A DNA stretch of 64,000 nt, from positions 1-64,000 of the forward strand of contig CAVQCO010000008.1 in the NCBI GenBank assembly GCA_963711065.1, written 5' to 3'. The DNA comes from Bog-473 sp963711065. GTDB taxonomy: Bacteria > Actinomycetota > Acidimicrobiia > Acidimicrobiales > RAAP-2. The notes beneath the pieces are model-generated. The model did not search any database. It was not told the DNA's origin and saw only the letters and a list, made by a program, of their open reading frames with translations. Positions within the stretch are counted from its first letter, which is position 1. The number at the start of each line of letters is the position of its first letter. The position numbers and the translations under genes were made by a program. Positions 1-8,446 of this stretch are shown in pieces.

Positions 1-558
1 CTCCAGGCCGACGAGGGCATCCGGCGCAGCACCACGCTGGAGGCGCTCGCCGCGCTCCCTCCCGCCCAGCACTGGGAACCCGACACCGCACCCGACATCA
101 CCGCGGGCAACTCGTCGCAGACGACCGACGGCGCCGCCGCCATGCTGATCGCCGACCGCTCGGTGGCCGAGGCCCTCGGGCTCCCGGTGCGGGCCCGCTT
201 CGCCCACTTCGCCGTGGCGGCGGACGACGCCGCCATCGTGCTCTCGGCCCCCGTGCCGGTGACGACCAAGCTGCTCGACCGCTCCGGGATGAAGGTCGAC
301 GAGTTCGACGCCGTCGAGTGCAACGAGGCCTTCGCCGCAATCGCCCTCATGTGGCAGAAGGCCTTCTCCTACGACCTGGACCGGCTCAACCCGCGCGGCG
401 GCGCCGTCGCCATCGGCCACCCGCTGGGCGCGAGCGGCGTACGCCTGATGGGCACGCTCTTGAACCACCTGGAGGCGACGGGCGGTCGCTACGGCTACCA
501 GACGATGTGCGAGGGCGGTGGCCAGGCCAACGGCACCGTCATCGAGCGGCTGGGCTGA
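1..558 (+). CDS. Thiolase family protein (acetyl-CoA acetyltransferase), C-terminal part
   Basis: The window opens inside this gene, so only the last 185 residues are present and the start lies upstream. The fragment carries the C-terminal thiolase signatures: NEAF at fragment residues 108-111, the catalytic histidine in GGAVAIGHPLGASG (His about 140), and the second active-site cysteine in MCEGGGQANG (Cys about 170). Thiolases cleave 3-ketoacyl-CoA with CoA, or run the reverse condensation, in the cytoplasm. The last 20 bases overlap the convergent DUF3817 gene. The family call is secure. Whether it acts in beta-oxidation or in acetoacetyl-CoA metabolism cannot be decided from this part. Confidence 0.93.
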   Translation, partial: LQADEGIRRSTTLEALAALPPAQHWEPDTAPDITAGNSSQTTDGAAAMLIADRSVAEALGLPVRARFAHFAVAADDAAIVLSAPVPVTTKLLDRSGMKVDEFDAVECNEAFAAIALMWQKAFSYDLDRLNPRGGAVAIGHPLGASGVRLMGTLLNHLEATGGRYGYQTMCEGGGQANGTVIERLG

Positions 559-925
559 CCCCCGTCCCGGTCCCGGCCTCGGATGCCGCCTGCGCGGCGA
601 GCAACGGCTGGATCTTGCGCGTCACGACCAGCCACTCGACGAGGAAGGTCAGTCCGGGCACCAGCCCGGCCGCGAACATCAAGAGGATCCACGGGATGTG
701 CAGCCGCGCCTTGAGCGCGAGGTACCCCGCGGCGATCAGGTAGACGATGTAGAGGTAGCCGTGGCCCACGCCGAACACGGCGAGCTCGAGCTTGAAGCTC
801 CCGGCGCCACCGAGGTGGAGGAAGAAGAACAGGAACAGCGGGATGATCAGCACGCCCACGATGTTGGCCATCAGCTGGTAGCGGAAGAGCGCCCCCTTCA
901 GGCCCCGCTCGAAGAGCCGCCTCAC
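539..925 (-). CDS. DUF3817-type integral membrane protein
   Basis: A 128-residue protein with three to four hydrophobic segments: about residues 18-38 (ending LFLFFFLHLGG), 48-66 and 75-98. It starts MRRLFERGLKGALFRYQLMA, the usual opening of the DUF3817 family, small actinobacterial membrane proteins of unknown function. I chose the GTG at 925-923 because it overlaps the stop of the upstream gene by four bases (GTGA), which is typical of translational coupling. A longer frame runs upstream but has no membrane-protein character. It forms a two-gene unit with the upstream membrane protein. Function is unknown. Confidence 0.8.
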   Translation of the reverse strand: MRRLFERGLKGALFRYQLMANIVGVLIIPLFLFFFLHLGGAGSFKLELAVFGVGHGYLYIVYLIAAGYLALKARLHIPWILLMFAAGLVPGLTFLVEWLVVTRKIQPLLAAQAASEAGTGTGVSPAAR

Positions 926-1359
926 TGCGCCCGGCGGACGACGACCGGGTCGCGGTTGCGCCAGGTCTTCGGTCCCTTGGCCGACAACTCGGCCAGGCGT
1001 GCGTTGTAGGCGGCCAGCTCCGGATCCTCCTCGGCAGCAGATGCGGCGGCCGGTGCCTCGGTGACGACGGGCGGTGGAGCCGGCGAGGCGGCAACGCCCT
1101 CGGGCGCGCCCTGCTGGCGCCGCATGCCCTTGAGCCCGACGGTGTCGTAGTCGGTGTGGACGAGCATCCACCAGAAGTACAGGCCGAGGACCGCGAAGAC
1201 CGGCCACATGGCGGAGTAGAAGTAGCTCAGCTGGTTCCCGTCCTGGGCCCGGTTCACCTGCCACCAGGCGGCGACGGCGCAGCCGGGAACGAAGACGAGC
1301 ACGGCCGCGTGCAGCGAGACGGCTCTCCCGGAAAGCCACCGTTCACGCACGAGGGCCAT
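922..1359 (-). CDS. Small membrane protein of unknown function, coupled to DUF3817 gene
   Basis: A 145-residue protein with two predicted membrane helices, about residues 14-34 and 48-66 (FAVLGLYFWWMLVH). A cytoplasmic-looking tail follows, rich in Ala and Pro at 85-115 and charged at the C-terminus. It begins at an ATG at 1359 and overlaps the next gene by four bases. Two helices followed by a linker resemble small accessory membrane proteins found beside DUF3817 genes in actinobacteria, but I do not recognise a characterised family. Confidence 0.7.
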   Translation of the reverse strand: MALVRERWLSGRAVSLHAAVLVFVPGCAVAAWWQVNRAQDGNQLSYFYSAMWPVFAVLGLYFWWMLVHTDYDTVGLKGMRRQQGAPEGVAASPAPPPVVTEAPAAASAAEEDPELAAYNARLAELSAKGPKTWRNRDPVVVRRAQ

Positions 1360-1406
1360 GCTACCGGCCCCCGATCGGCGGATGATTGCGCCGCTAGCCT
1401 GGTCCG

Positions 1407-1919
1407 GTGCTTCTCCCCGTGACCCGGCCCGAGCCCCTGTCGACCGGCGACGAGCAGCCGATGCTGACGTCGTGGCTCGACTACCAGCGGTCGACGTTGC
1501 TGTGGAAGTGCGAGGGTCTCGCCGGCCCCGACCTGGCTCGCCGCGGCGTGCCGCCGTCGGCGCTGTGCCTCCAGGGGCTCGTGCGCCACATGGCGATCGT
1601 GGAGTGGTGGTGGTTCGACCACATCTTCCGGGGCAGCTCGTCGCCCGAGCCCATCTCGACCGTGGAGGACCGGGACGCGGACTTCAACGACATCGACCCC
1701 GGGCGGGCCATGGCCGACATCGACCTCTTCCAACGCCAGTGCGACGTCTCGCGCGCCATCGTCGCCGCCGCGGGGGGTCTCGACGACCTGTCGGCGGGGG
1801 CAGAGCGTCCGATCGTCTCCCTGCGGTGGATCATGATCCACATGATCGAGGAGTACGCCCGGCACAACGGCCACGCCGACCTGCTGCGCGAGCAGATCGA
1901 CGGCGCCGTGGGGGAGTGA
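1407..1919 (+). CDS. DinB/DUF664 family protein
   Basis: A 170-residue protein of the DinB-like four-helix bundle type (DUF664). Family features visible are LVRHMAIVEWWWFDHIF near residues 58-74, a long DIDLFQRQCDVSRAIV helix, and the C-terminal MIHMIEEYARHNGHADLLR block, whose histidines normally hold a metal ion. In actinobacteria such proteins include bacillithiol/mycothiol-dependent transferases and many uncharacterised members. The start is a GTG at 1407; an in-frame ATG at 1461 (MLTSWLDYQ) is an alternative and would be closer to the usual family start. Confidence 0.82.
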   Translation: MLLPVTRPEPLSTGDEQPMLTSWLDYQRSTLLWKCEGLAGPDLARRGVPPSALCLQGLVRHMAIVEWWWFDHIFRGSSSPEPISTVEDRDADFNDIDPGRAMADIDLFQRQCDVSRAIVAAAGGLDDLSAGAERPIVSLRWIMIHMIEEYARHNGHADLLREQIDGAVGE

Positions 1920-1938
1920 GCATCGTCGGTAGCCGAGG

Positions 1939-2781
1939 GTGAAGTTCTCGTTCCGCCAGATCCTGGCCTCCACCGGGGGCGCGGTCATCGCCGCGCTCAT
2001 CGCCTCGAGCTTCGGGGTCAAGGGCACGATCGTCGGCGTGGCCATCGGGTCGGCCGCCGCCACCATCGGCACGGCGCTCGTCGCCCAATCCATTGAGCGC
2101 GGGCACGAGGCCGTCCGGCAGGTGGTCGTGCGGGCGCCCGACTCGTCGACCCTCCTGCGCAAGCTCGGGGCGACCGGCGCCAGCGGTGACACGGCGGCCG
2201 TGCCGTCCGCGCCCGCCCCGACGGCGGGGGGTGCCACCGCCGGGCCGGGCGACGAGACCCTCGAGATGGCGTCGACTGCGGCACCGGCGGCCGAGACGGA
2301 GCGCCTCGAGATCACCGCGGCGGCCGGTGCGCCCGCGACCGAGCGCCTCGTCGCCACGACCACGCCGATGCAGCCGGCCCGGCAGGCACCGCGGTTCTCC
2401 CGCCGCGCCATCGCAGGGACCGCGGCCATCGTGTTCGTGCTGGCCCTGCTGTTCATCACCGCCGTCGAGCTCATCTCGGGCAAGCCGCTGGCGTCGATCT
2501 TCGGCGGCGCGGGCTCGGGGACGACGGTGACGAACATCGTCAACCCGCCGCCGCCGCCGGCGGCGGCGACCACGACCACCACGTCTTCGACGACCACGTC
2601 GACCACGACCCCCACGTCGACGACCACCACGGCCCCGCCGGCGAGCACGACCACCAGCACCACGGCGCCGGCGTCCGGTTCGACCACGACGTCGACGTCA
2701 CCGGCGACGACGACCACGACCGGCGCCGGTGCGTCGACATCGACGTCGACGACGACGAAGCCCGCGGCTACCAGCCCTTGA
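1939..2781 (+). CDS. Membrane protein with threonine-rich C-terminal tail
   Basis: 280 residues, GTG start 19 bases after the DinB stop. A hydrophobic glycine/alanine-rich region spans about residues 10-48, followed by an Ala/Pro/Thr-rich linker. A clear membrane helix lies at about 158-179 (TAAIVFVLALLFITAVELI), then a proline run and a 70-residue tail made almost only of Thr, Ser, Ala and Pro. The layout suggests a single- or double-pass membrane protein with an exposed, possibly O-mannosylated, stalk. The end overlaps the convergent crotonase gene by 14 bases. No characterised family is recognised. Confidence 0.72.
   Translation: MKFSFRQILASTGGAVIAALIASSFGVKGTIVGVAIGSAAATIGTALVAQSIERGHEAVRQVVVRAPDSSTLLRKLGATGASGDTAAVPSAPAPTAGGATAGPGDETLEMASTAAPAAETERLEITAAAGAPATERLVATTTPMQPARQAPRFSRRAIAGTAAIVFVLALLFITAVELISGKPLASIFGGAGSGTTVTNIVNPPPPPAAATTTTTSSTTTSTTTPTSTTTTAPPASTTTSTTAPASGSTTTSTSPATTTTTGAGASTSTSTTTKPAATSP
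2569..2763 (+). repeat. Low-complexity ACC/ACG/TCG tract encoding Thr/Ser-rich tail
   Basis: About 195 bases of degenerate ACG, ACC and TCG codons at the 3' end of the membrane-protein gene. They encode a tail of nearly pure threonine and serine. The repeat is codon-level and imperfect, with no fixed longer unit, and is a likely place for replication slippage. Confidence 0.75.
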
Positions 2782-3607
2782 AGTCGGGGGGCCGGCGCTC
2801 CACGAAGCTGGCGATGCCCTCCTCGGAGTCGAGCGTGCGGGTGACGAGCTCCTGCCCCATGGCCTCGTCGTGCAGCGCGGTGGCGCGGTCGACGTCGAGC
2901 GCGCTGTTGGTGAGCCACTTGGCGACCCCGATCGCCTTGGTCGGCCCCTTGGCGAGGCGGCCGGCCCAGTCCTCGAGCGCCGCCTGCAGGCCGGCCCGGG
3001 GCACCACGCGGTTGACCAGCCCGATCCGGTAGGCCTCGGCCGCCGGGACGTCGTCGCCGAAGAAGAAGAGCTCCTTCGCCTTCTGAATTCCCACGAGCCG
3101 GGTGAGGATCCAGGCGCCGCCGGCGTCGGGGGCGATGCCCCGCCGGACGAAGACCTCCACGAACTTCGCCTCCTCGGCCATCACCACGAGATCGCAGGCC
3201 AGTGCGAGGTGCATCCCGCCGCCCGCCGCCGTGCCGTTGACCCCGGCGATGACCGGCTTCTCGCAGTCGAGGATGGAGCTGACGAGGCGCTGCCAGCCGT
3301 CGCGGATCATCCGGGCGCCCTCGCCGACGACGCTGTCCGGGGCGCCGTCGGGTCTCGCCCGCAGGGGCAGCCGGCCGCCCTTCAGGTCGGCGCCGGTGCA
3401 AAAGGCCTTGTCGCCGGCGGCCGTGATGACCACCGCCCGCACGAAGAGGTCGGCGGACGCGTCGCGCACCCAGTCGGCGACCTGGTCCCGCATGAACTGG
3501 GTCATGGCGTTCCCCGCCTCGGGCCGGTTGAGGACGATCCAGCAGATGCCGTCCTCGATCCTGCGGATGAGGTCGGTGCCCACCGGGTCGTCTGTCGTGT
3601 CGCTCAT
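2768..3607 (-). CDS. Enoyl-CoA hydratase/isomerase (crotonase) family protein
   Basis: 279 residues starting at the ATG at 3607. It has the crotonase oxyanion-hole segments FCTGADLK (about 70-77) and GTAAGGGMHLALACDL. The two glutamates that act in classical enoyl-CoA hydratase are not at their usual places: the GCE position reads GMH, and the QPE position reads in the stretch KFVEVFVRRG without the expected Glu. It may therefore be an isomerase, hydrolase or other crotonase activity on a CoA ester. Ligand binding is supported by the fold signatures; the reaction is not assigned. It converges on the Thr-rich membrane-protein gene with a 14-base overlap. Confidence 0.88.
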   Translation of the reverse strand: MSDTTDDPVGTDLIRRIEDGICWIVLNRPEAGNAMTQFMRDQVADWVRDASADLFVRAVVITAAGDKAFCTGADLKGGRLPLRARPDGAPDSVVGEGARMIRDGWQRLVSSILDCEKPVIAGVNGTAAGGGMHLALACDLVVMAEEAKFVEVFVRRGIAPDAGGAWILTRLVGIQKAKELFFFGDDVPAAEAYRIGLVNRVVPRAGLQAALEDWAGRLAKGPTKAIGVAKWLTNSALDVDRATALHDEAMGQELVTRTLDSEEGIASFVERRPPDFKGW

Positions 3608-3763
3608 GGTCTCCTTGCCTGTCGTCCGTGGAGTCGTGGCGTTCAGGCCAGCACGACGAGAGCGTCGGCCGCAACTGCGCCGTGCGGACCGGCCGGTCTG
3701 ACCGCGGCGGGCACCGTGATCCCTCGGGCGCCGCCGAGGACGGACGCCCCGTAGCCTGGGGCG

Positions 3764-4822
3764 ATGCCCGGGCCATACGACCTCACGCGGGAGCAGCTGG
3801 CCCAATTGCTGGAGGGGGAACCGGCCTACCGGTCCCGGCAGGTCTGGGACGGCCTCCACGCCCGGGTGCAGCGGCCGGACGAGATGACCGAGTTGCCCGC
3901 GCCGCTGCGGGCGTCGCTGGAGACGGCCCTCCCTCCGGCGCTGCGTGAGGTGTCGCGGCGCAGCGCGGACGGCGGCCAGACCACGAAGTGGCTCTGGGCG
4001 CTGGAGGGCGGGGCCCGCGTCGAGACCGTGCTCATGCGCTACCACGACCGCGTCACCGTCTGCGTCTCCACCCAGGCGGGGTGCGCCATGGCGTGCCAGT
4101 TCTGTGCCACGGGGCAGGCCGGCTTCCAGCGCCACCTGAGCGAGGGCGAGATCGTGGAGCAGGTGGCGGCCGCCATGCGCGCGGCCAGGCCGCGTCGGCT
4201 CTCCAACGTCGTGTTCATGGGGATGGGGGAGCCCTTGGCCAACTACGACCGGGTCTGGGGTGCCGTCGTCCGCCTGCACGGGTCGATGGGCCTGTCGGCC
4301 CGCCACCTGACCCTCTCGACGGTGGGGATGGTGCCGGGCATCCGCCGCCTCGCCACCGAGGCCCTCCCGGTCAACCTGGCCGTCTCGCTGCATGCGGCCA
4401 ACGACGCCCTGCGCGACGAGCTCGTCCCCGTCAACCGGCGCTATCCGCTCAGCGAGCTGGCGGAGGCGTGTGCCGCGTACGTGACGGCGAGCGGGCGGCG
4501 GCTCTCCATCGAGTGGGCGATGATCGACGGTGTGAACGACCGGGGCAGCGACGCGGCAGAGCTGGCGGAGTTCGCCCGCCCGCTGGCGGCGCACGTCAAC
4601 CTCATCCCGCTCAACCCCACCCCCGGCTACGCGGTGGTGGGCTCGCCGGCGGCCCGCGTGCGGCGGTTCCGCGACCAGCTGACGGACCTCGGCGTGAACG
4701 CCACGGTCCGCGTCACGAGGGGCGTGGAGATCGACGCCGCCTGCGGGCAGCTGGCGGCCGGCGCGGCCCGGACGCCGGGCGCCGACGGCGTCCGATTGGT
4801 CCCCGGGACCAGGGGTCGCTAG
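3764..4822 (+). CDS. rlmN: 23S rRNA (adenine(2503)-C(2))-methyltransferase RlmN
   Basis: A radical-SAM enzyme that methylates C2 of A2503 in 23S rRNA, and in several bacteria also A37 of some tRNAs. At 352 residues it has normal family length. The 4Fe-4S ligands are in GCAMACQFC (Cys107, Cys111, Cys114), followed by the family motif MGMGEPLANY and LSTVGMVPG. The C-terminal EIDAACGQLA holds the second catalytic cysteine (Cys327, equivalent to E. coli Cys355), so both cysteines needed for the ping-pong methyl transfer are present. It starts with ATG at 3764. A small membrane-protein gene follows 9 bases later. Confidence 0.96.
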   Translation: MPGPYDLTREQLAQLLEGEPAYRSRQVWDGLHARVQRPDEMTELPAPLRASLETALPPALREVSRRSADGGQTTKWLWALEGGARVETVLMRYHDRVTVCVSTQAGCAMACQFCATGQAGFQRHLSEGEIVEQVAAAMRAARPRRLSNVVFMGMGEPLANYDRVWGAVVRLHGSMGLSARHLTLSTVGMVPGIRRLATEALPVNLAVSLHAANDALRDELVPVNRRYPLSELAEACAAYVTASGRRLSIEWAMIDGVNDRGSDAAELAEFARPLAAHVNLIPLNPTPGYAVVGSPAARVRRFRDQLTDLGVNATVRVTRGVEIDAACGQLAAGAARTPGADGVRLVPGTRGR

Positions 4823-4831
4823 AACAGGCGC

Positions 4832-5158
4832 ATGGCGAGGAGGACGAGGTCAGGGGTCGTGCGCCCGTCGTGGCTGTGGTTCCTCCTGCTCGACGGGGGC
4901 ATCGTGGTCCTGTCCGCCCTCGCCCTCGACAAGCGCGCGTACGACCGGGCGCGGGAGGGGAGCGGCGACGCGCTCCCGCCGCGCGAGACCCTGCAGGCAC
5001 TGCTGGTGGCGACCGCGGTCGTCCACGTCAGCGAGGCCGTGGCCGCCGGGCGCATGGCGCGCCGACGTGGGCTGCCGGCGCGGGGCTGGCGGCTGCAGAC
5101 CCTCGTCGTCGGCTTCCCCTCGCTGCGAGCCCTGCGCCGGAGCGCGCCGGCCGCCTGA
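4832..5158 (+). CDS. Small conserved membrane protein (possibly DUF4499-like)
   Basis: 108 residues with a hydrophobic segment at about 13-31 (WLWFLLLDGGIVVLSALAL) and a second weaker one at about 54-72 (LQALLVATAVVHVSEAVAA). A basic stretch RMARRRGLPARGW follows. It starts with ATG nine bases after rlmN and is probably cotranscribed with it. The His-x-x-Glu in the second helix resembles DUF4499/TMEM254-like small membrane proteins, but I hold that only as a suggestion. Function unknown. Confidence 0.62.
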   Translation: MARRTRSGVVRPSWLWFLLLDGGIVVLSALALDKRAYDRAREGSGDALPPRETLQALLVATAVVHVSEAVAAGRMARRRGLPARGWRLQTLVVGFPSLRALRRSAPAA

Positions 5159-5255
5159 TCCACGGCCCGGGGGCCGAGAGGGCAGCGAACCGAACGGCTC
5201 CTCACGGCGTCTCTCCTGTGGCACCGCAGGTGCGCACACCGAGGAGGTTCCCGTC

Positions 5256-6065
5256 ATGGCCGAAGAGCCCACAGCACCGCGCCCACGGCGCGGCTCAGGC
5301 GTCACCGGAAGGGTGGTCCTCGCCGTGGCGCTCGGCGCCCTGCTCCTCGGCGGAGCCGGCCTGGGCCTGGCGCTCACCGACGCCGGCGCCACCACGACCG
5401 GCACCGTGCAGGCAGCCGGCTGCGGTCCGACGACCCCGCGCCTCACCGTGCAGGGGACCGGACAGGCGTCGGCGACGCCCGACGTCCTGACCGCCTTGTT
5501 CGGCTTCACGACGACGGCGAGCTCCTCCGGCGCGGCGCTGTCGTCGGACAACGCCACGGTCGACGCGGCCCTGCTCGCCCTGGACGGCAACGGTGTGGCC
5601 CGCCGCGACGTCATGACGACCGGCCTGTCGCTCCAGCCGCAGTACGTCTCTCCCAACGGCGTCCCGACCCTCACCGGCTACCAGGTGACGAACACCGTCA
5701 CCGCGACGCTGCGCGACACCGCGACGGCGGGCGCGGCCATCGACGCCGTCGTGCACGCGTCGGGCAACGCGGCGCAGGTCGACTCGCTCACCTTCTCCTT
5801 CGGCGATCCCTCCAAGGTCGAGGACACGGCGCGGGCCGACGCGGTGCACCAGGCGGTCGCCCACGCCGGCGCGATGGCCGCCGCCGCGGGCCGGCGGCTC
5901 GGGCCGGTGTGCTCCCTCACCGACGACACCCAACCCTCCCTCTTCCCCCCGGACCAGGTCTTCGCGGGCGCCGCGGCCAGGCAGGCCACGTCGGTGCCGG
6001 TGGAGCCCGGGACCCAGGTCCAGACGGATCAGGTCACGATGGTCTACGCGCTGGGGCAGCGGTAG
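5256..6065 (+). CDS. SIMPL (DUF541) domain exported protein
   Basis: 269 residues. A basic N-terminus is followed by a hydrophobic segment at about 20-41 that serves as signal peptide or membrane anchor. The rest is a SIMPL/DUF541 domain starting at LTVQGTGQASATPDVLTALFGF; the VQGTG-A-xPD opening, the GYQVTNTVTATLRD strand and the final FxxxG-like strands are family features. SIMPL proteins are extracytoplasmic and poorly understood; some bacterial members are linked to oxidative stress. I chose the ATG at 5256 because a good ribosome site (GAGGAGG, 5241-5247) precedes it, while the open frame upstream lacks coding character. Confidence 0.85.
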   Translation: MAEEPTAPRPRRGSGVTGRVVLAVALGALLLGGAGLGLALTDAGATTTGTVQAAGCGPTTPRLTVQGTGQASATPDVLTALFGFTTTASSSGAALSSDNATVDAALLALDGNGVARRDVMTTGLSLQPQYVSPNGVPTLTGYQVTNTVTATLRDTATAGAAIDAVVHASGNAAQVDSLTFSFGDPSKVEDTARADAVHQAVAHAGAMAAAAGRRLGPVCSLTDDTQPSLFPPDQVFAGAAARQATSVPVEPGTQVQTDQVTMVYALGQR

Positions 6066-6080
6066 GCGACCCCGGGTCGC
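6066..6080. terminator. Short GC hairpin between convergent genes
   Basis: GCGACCCCGGGTCGC forms a compact stem exactly between the stop of the SIMPL gene and the stop of the convergent crotonase gene. No T-tract follows on either side, so it is only a candidate bidirectional terminator. Confidence 0.4.
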
Positions 6081-6893
6081 TCAGCGGTTCTTCCAGTCGG
6101 GCGTGCGCTTCTCCGCGAAGGCGAGCGGCCCCTCCTTGGCGTCCTCGCTGGAGAAGACCTCGTTCGAGATCTCCGACTCGATCCGGTAGGCCTCCTTCAT
6201 GTCGGTGGCGAGCCCGCGCAGCGCCGACTCCTTCGTCTTGCGCACGGCGAGGGGGCCGTTGGCCGTGATGCGACGGGCGTAGTCGCGGGCCCGTTCCATG
6301 AGGTCGGCCGGGCGGCACACCTCGTTGACCAGCCCCATTTCGTACGCCCGCTGGGCCGGCACCTGGTCGGCGCACAGCAGGAGCTCCATGGCGGCGGGCC
6401 AGGGGACCTGGCGGGGCAGGCGCACCGTGGTCCCTCCGCCGGCGAAGAGCCCGCGCTTGGGCTCCATCACCCCGAAGGTCGCCGTGTCGCTGGCGACGCG
6501 GAGGTCGGTGCCGCCGAGCATCTCCATGCCGCCGGCCACGCAGGTGCCGTTGACGGCGGCGATGATCGGTTTGTACAGCCTGGTGCCGCGGAGCACCGCC
6601 TTGACGCCGTCGTCGAGCCGGTAGCCGCCGAGCTCCTCGGGCCGCTTCCCGTCCTTCAGCTTGCCCTGGAGCTCGGTGATCTGGGGGATGTAGGTCTTGA
6701 GGTCGGCGCCCACGCAGAAGTCGCGGCCCACCCCGGTGACGATCGCCACGTAGGCGTTGTCGTCCTCGCCGAAGCGGTCCCAGGCCGTGCGCAGCTGGAA
6801 GAAGTGCTCCATGTCCATGGAGTTGCGCGCCTCGGGGCGGTTGATGGTGATGGTCACGACGTGGTCGTCACCCGTGGCGTAGTCGATCGACAT
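6081..6893 (-). CDS. Enoyl-CoA hydratase/isomerase family protein
   Basis: 270 residues, ATG at 6893. Crotonase fold signatures: FCVGADLKTY (oxyanion hole) and GTCVAGGMEMLGGTDL. Both catalytic glutamates are present at the expected places (GGME, and the E of FGVMEPKRGL). It therefore could hydrate trans-2-enoyl-CoA, unlike the crotonases at 2.8 and 28.5 kb. The C-terminal FAEKRTPDWKNR block is typical of actinobacterial EchA proteins. Its end lies 15 bases from the SIMPL gene, and it follows the amidohydrolase at 6988 on the same strand at a distance of 94 bases, so the two may share a transcript started at the palindrome near 8.3 kb. Confidence 0.92.
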   Translation of the reverse strand: MSIDYATGDDHVVTITINRPEARNSMDMEHFFQLRTAWDRFGEDDNAYVAIVTGVGRDFCVGADLKTYIPQITELQGKLKDGKRPEELGGYRLDDGVKAVLRGTRLYKPIIAAVNGTCVAGGMEMLGGTDLRVASDTATFGVMEPKRGLFAGGGTTVRLPRQVPWPAAMELLLCADQVPAQRAYEMGLVNEVCRPADLMERARDYARRITANGPLAVRKTKESALRGLATDMKEAYRIESEISNEVFSSEDAKEGPLAFAEKRTPDWKNR

Positions 6894-6987
6894 GTGCTCC
6901 GGTTTCTCCCTGCAGCAAGCGGCGCTGCTGCGCTCGGTCGGGACCGGGTGGGGCGACGGACCTGCGGTCGCCTGCCCGGTCGGTCAG

Positions 6988-8280
6988 TCAGTCCTTCTGG
7001 CCGAGGCGCGTCGTGAAGCTGCTGACGCTGACGATGCCCTGCTCGTTGACGTGCGTCTGGCCCCGGGCGCGCGACACCAGGGACGTGTCGACGTCGGACG
7101 CCTCGGCCCGCAGGGCGCCCACCGTGCACTTCTCGCGCGGGCGCACGCCGAAGGGGTCGAACTGGAAGTGCTTCATGGCGTTGAGATGCGTGATCTTGTC
7201 GATGTCGAGGTCCGACACGCCCTCGAGGTACTTCATGAGCGCCTCGGGTGCCTGGGGCCACGTCGAGTCCGAGTGCGGGTAGTCGCACTCCCAGGTGATG
7301 TTGTCGATGTTCATGTACTCACGGTTCTGCACACCGAAGGCGTCGTCGATGAAGCAGGTGATGACCCGGTCCTTGAAGACCTGGCTCGGCAGCTGGTCGC
7401 CGAAGTCCTGGCCCGTCCACTTGTGGTGGTGCTGGTAGACGTAGTCGATGCGCTCCAGCGCGTAGGGGATCCACCCGATGCCGCCCTCCGAGAGGGCGAA
7501 GTGCAGATCCTTGTACTTGCGCAGGATCGGCGACCAGACGAGGTCGGCGGCCGCCTGGACCATGTTGATGGGCTGCAGGCTGATCATGACGTCGATCGGT
7601 GCCTCCACCGACGTCATGAGGATCTGCGACGAGGAGCCCAGGTGCATGCACACGACGGTGCCCTCGTCGGCGCAGGCCGTCCAGAAGGGGTCCCAGTGCG
7701 CGTTGTGCAGCGACGGCCAGCCCAGCTTCTCGGGATTCTCGGAGAAGGTGACGGCGTGGCAGCCCTTCTTGGCCACCCGGTGCACCTCCTCGGCCCCGAG
7801 CTCGGGGTCCCAGATGACGGGGATGGACAGCGGGATGAAGCGCCCGGGCTCGGCGCCGCACCACTTGTCGATGTGCCAGTCGTTGTAGGCCCGCACCATG
7901 GCGAGGGCCTCGTCCTTGTCCTGCCGGCGCGCGAAGAGCTGGCCGCAGAACTGGGGGTACGAGGGGAAGCACATGGAGCCGAGCACCCCGTTGACCGACA
8001 TGTCGCGCACCCGCTCGTGGACGTCGTAGCAGCCGACCCGCATGTCCTCGAGCGACGTCGGCTCGATCCCGTACTCCTCGGGCGGCCGGCCCACCACGGC
8101 GTTCAGGCCGACGTTGGGGATCGTGTTGCCGTCGTAGATCCAGACGTCGGTCCCGTCCTCCTGGCGTACGAGCTTGGGCGCCGCGTCCTGGTACTTGGCC
8201 GGCAGGAGCCCGTCGAACATCCCCCGGGGCTCGATCACGTGGTCGTCGACGCTGACCAGGATCATGTCTTCGATGCGCAT
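6988..8280 (-). CDS. Amidohydrolase family protein (amidohydrolase_2, TIM barrel)
   Basis: 430 residues, ATG at 8280. The N-terminus reads MILVSVDDHVIEPRGMF, the DxH-type metal site of the amidohydrolase_2 group; near the C-terminal third WECDYPHSDSTWP supplies the usual Asp and His. Related enzymes hydrolyse or decarboxylate ring or acid substrates, and many actinobacterial copies sit in steroid, terpene or aromatic catabolic clusters without assigned substrate. It is strongly similar in layout to the amidohydrolase at 53.3-54.6 kb (same VDDHLIEP opening and YPHxDSSWP block), so the two are paralogues. A palindromic operator lies 28 bases upstream. Confidence 0.9.
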   Translation of the reverse strand: MRIEDMILVSVDDHVIEPRGMFDGLLPAKYQDAAPKLVRQEDGTDVWIYDGNTIPNVGLNAVVGRPPEEYGIEPTSLEDMRVGCYDVHERVRDMSVNGVLGSMCFPSYPQFCGQLFARRQDKDEALAMVRAYNDWHIDKWCGAEPGRFIPLSIPVIWDPELGAEEVHRVAKKGCHAVTFSENPEKLGWPSLHNAHWDPFWTACADEGTVVCMHLGSSSQILMTSVEAPIDVMISLQPINMVQAAADLVWSPILRKYKDLHFALSEGGIGWIPYALERIDYVYQHHHKWTGQDFGDQLPSQVFKDRVITCFIDDAFGVQNREYMNIDNITWECDYPHSDSTWPQAPEALMKYLEGVSDLDIDKITHLNAMKHFQFDPFGVRPREKCTVGALRAEASDVDTSLVSRARGQTHVNEQGIVSVSSFTTRLGQKD

Positions 8281-8308
8281 CTCGGTCCTCCCGACTCGTG
8301 CCGTTCCC

Positions 8309-8322
8309 TGACACTGGTGTCA
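8309..8322. promoter_or_regulatory. Palindromic operator TGACACTGGTGTCA (site 1 of 9)
   Basis: A near-perfect 14-bp inverted repeat (two TGACAC half-sites around TG), 28 bases upstream of the amidohydrolase start at 8280. It matches eight other sites in the window with consensus TGACRC-N4-GTCA. The position fits a repressor site at or just after the promoter. Confidence 0.75.
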
Positions 8323-8446
8323 CCCACCTTATGCGGCGGCCCGGTCCGGTGCGAAGCGGTCCGGCCCCGGCACCGGGTGGTCGAGCCGGTGGCGGGCCCG
8401 CGACGCCCTGGTCGAAGGTGCCGGTCAGCGGCGCTTCAGGCGCCGT

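Noticed and set aside
2540..2768. Long minus-strand open frame over the Thr-rich tail, rich in Val/Asp
   Set aside because: It is the antisense shadow of a low-complexity ACC/ACG tract. The crotonase gene starts much later and the frame has no family features.
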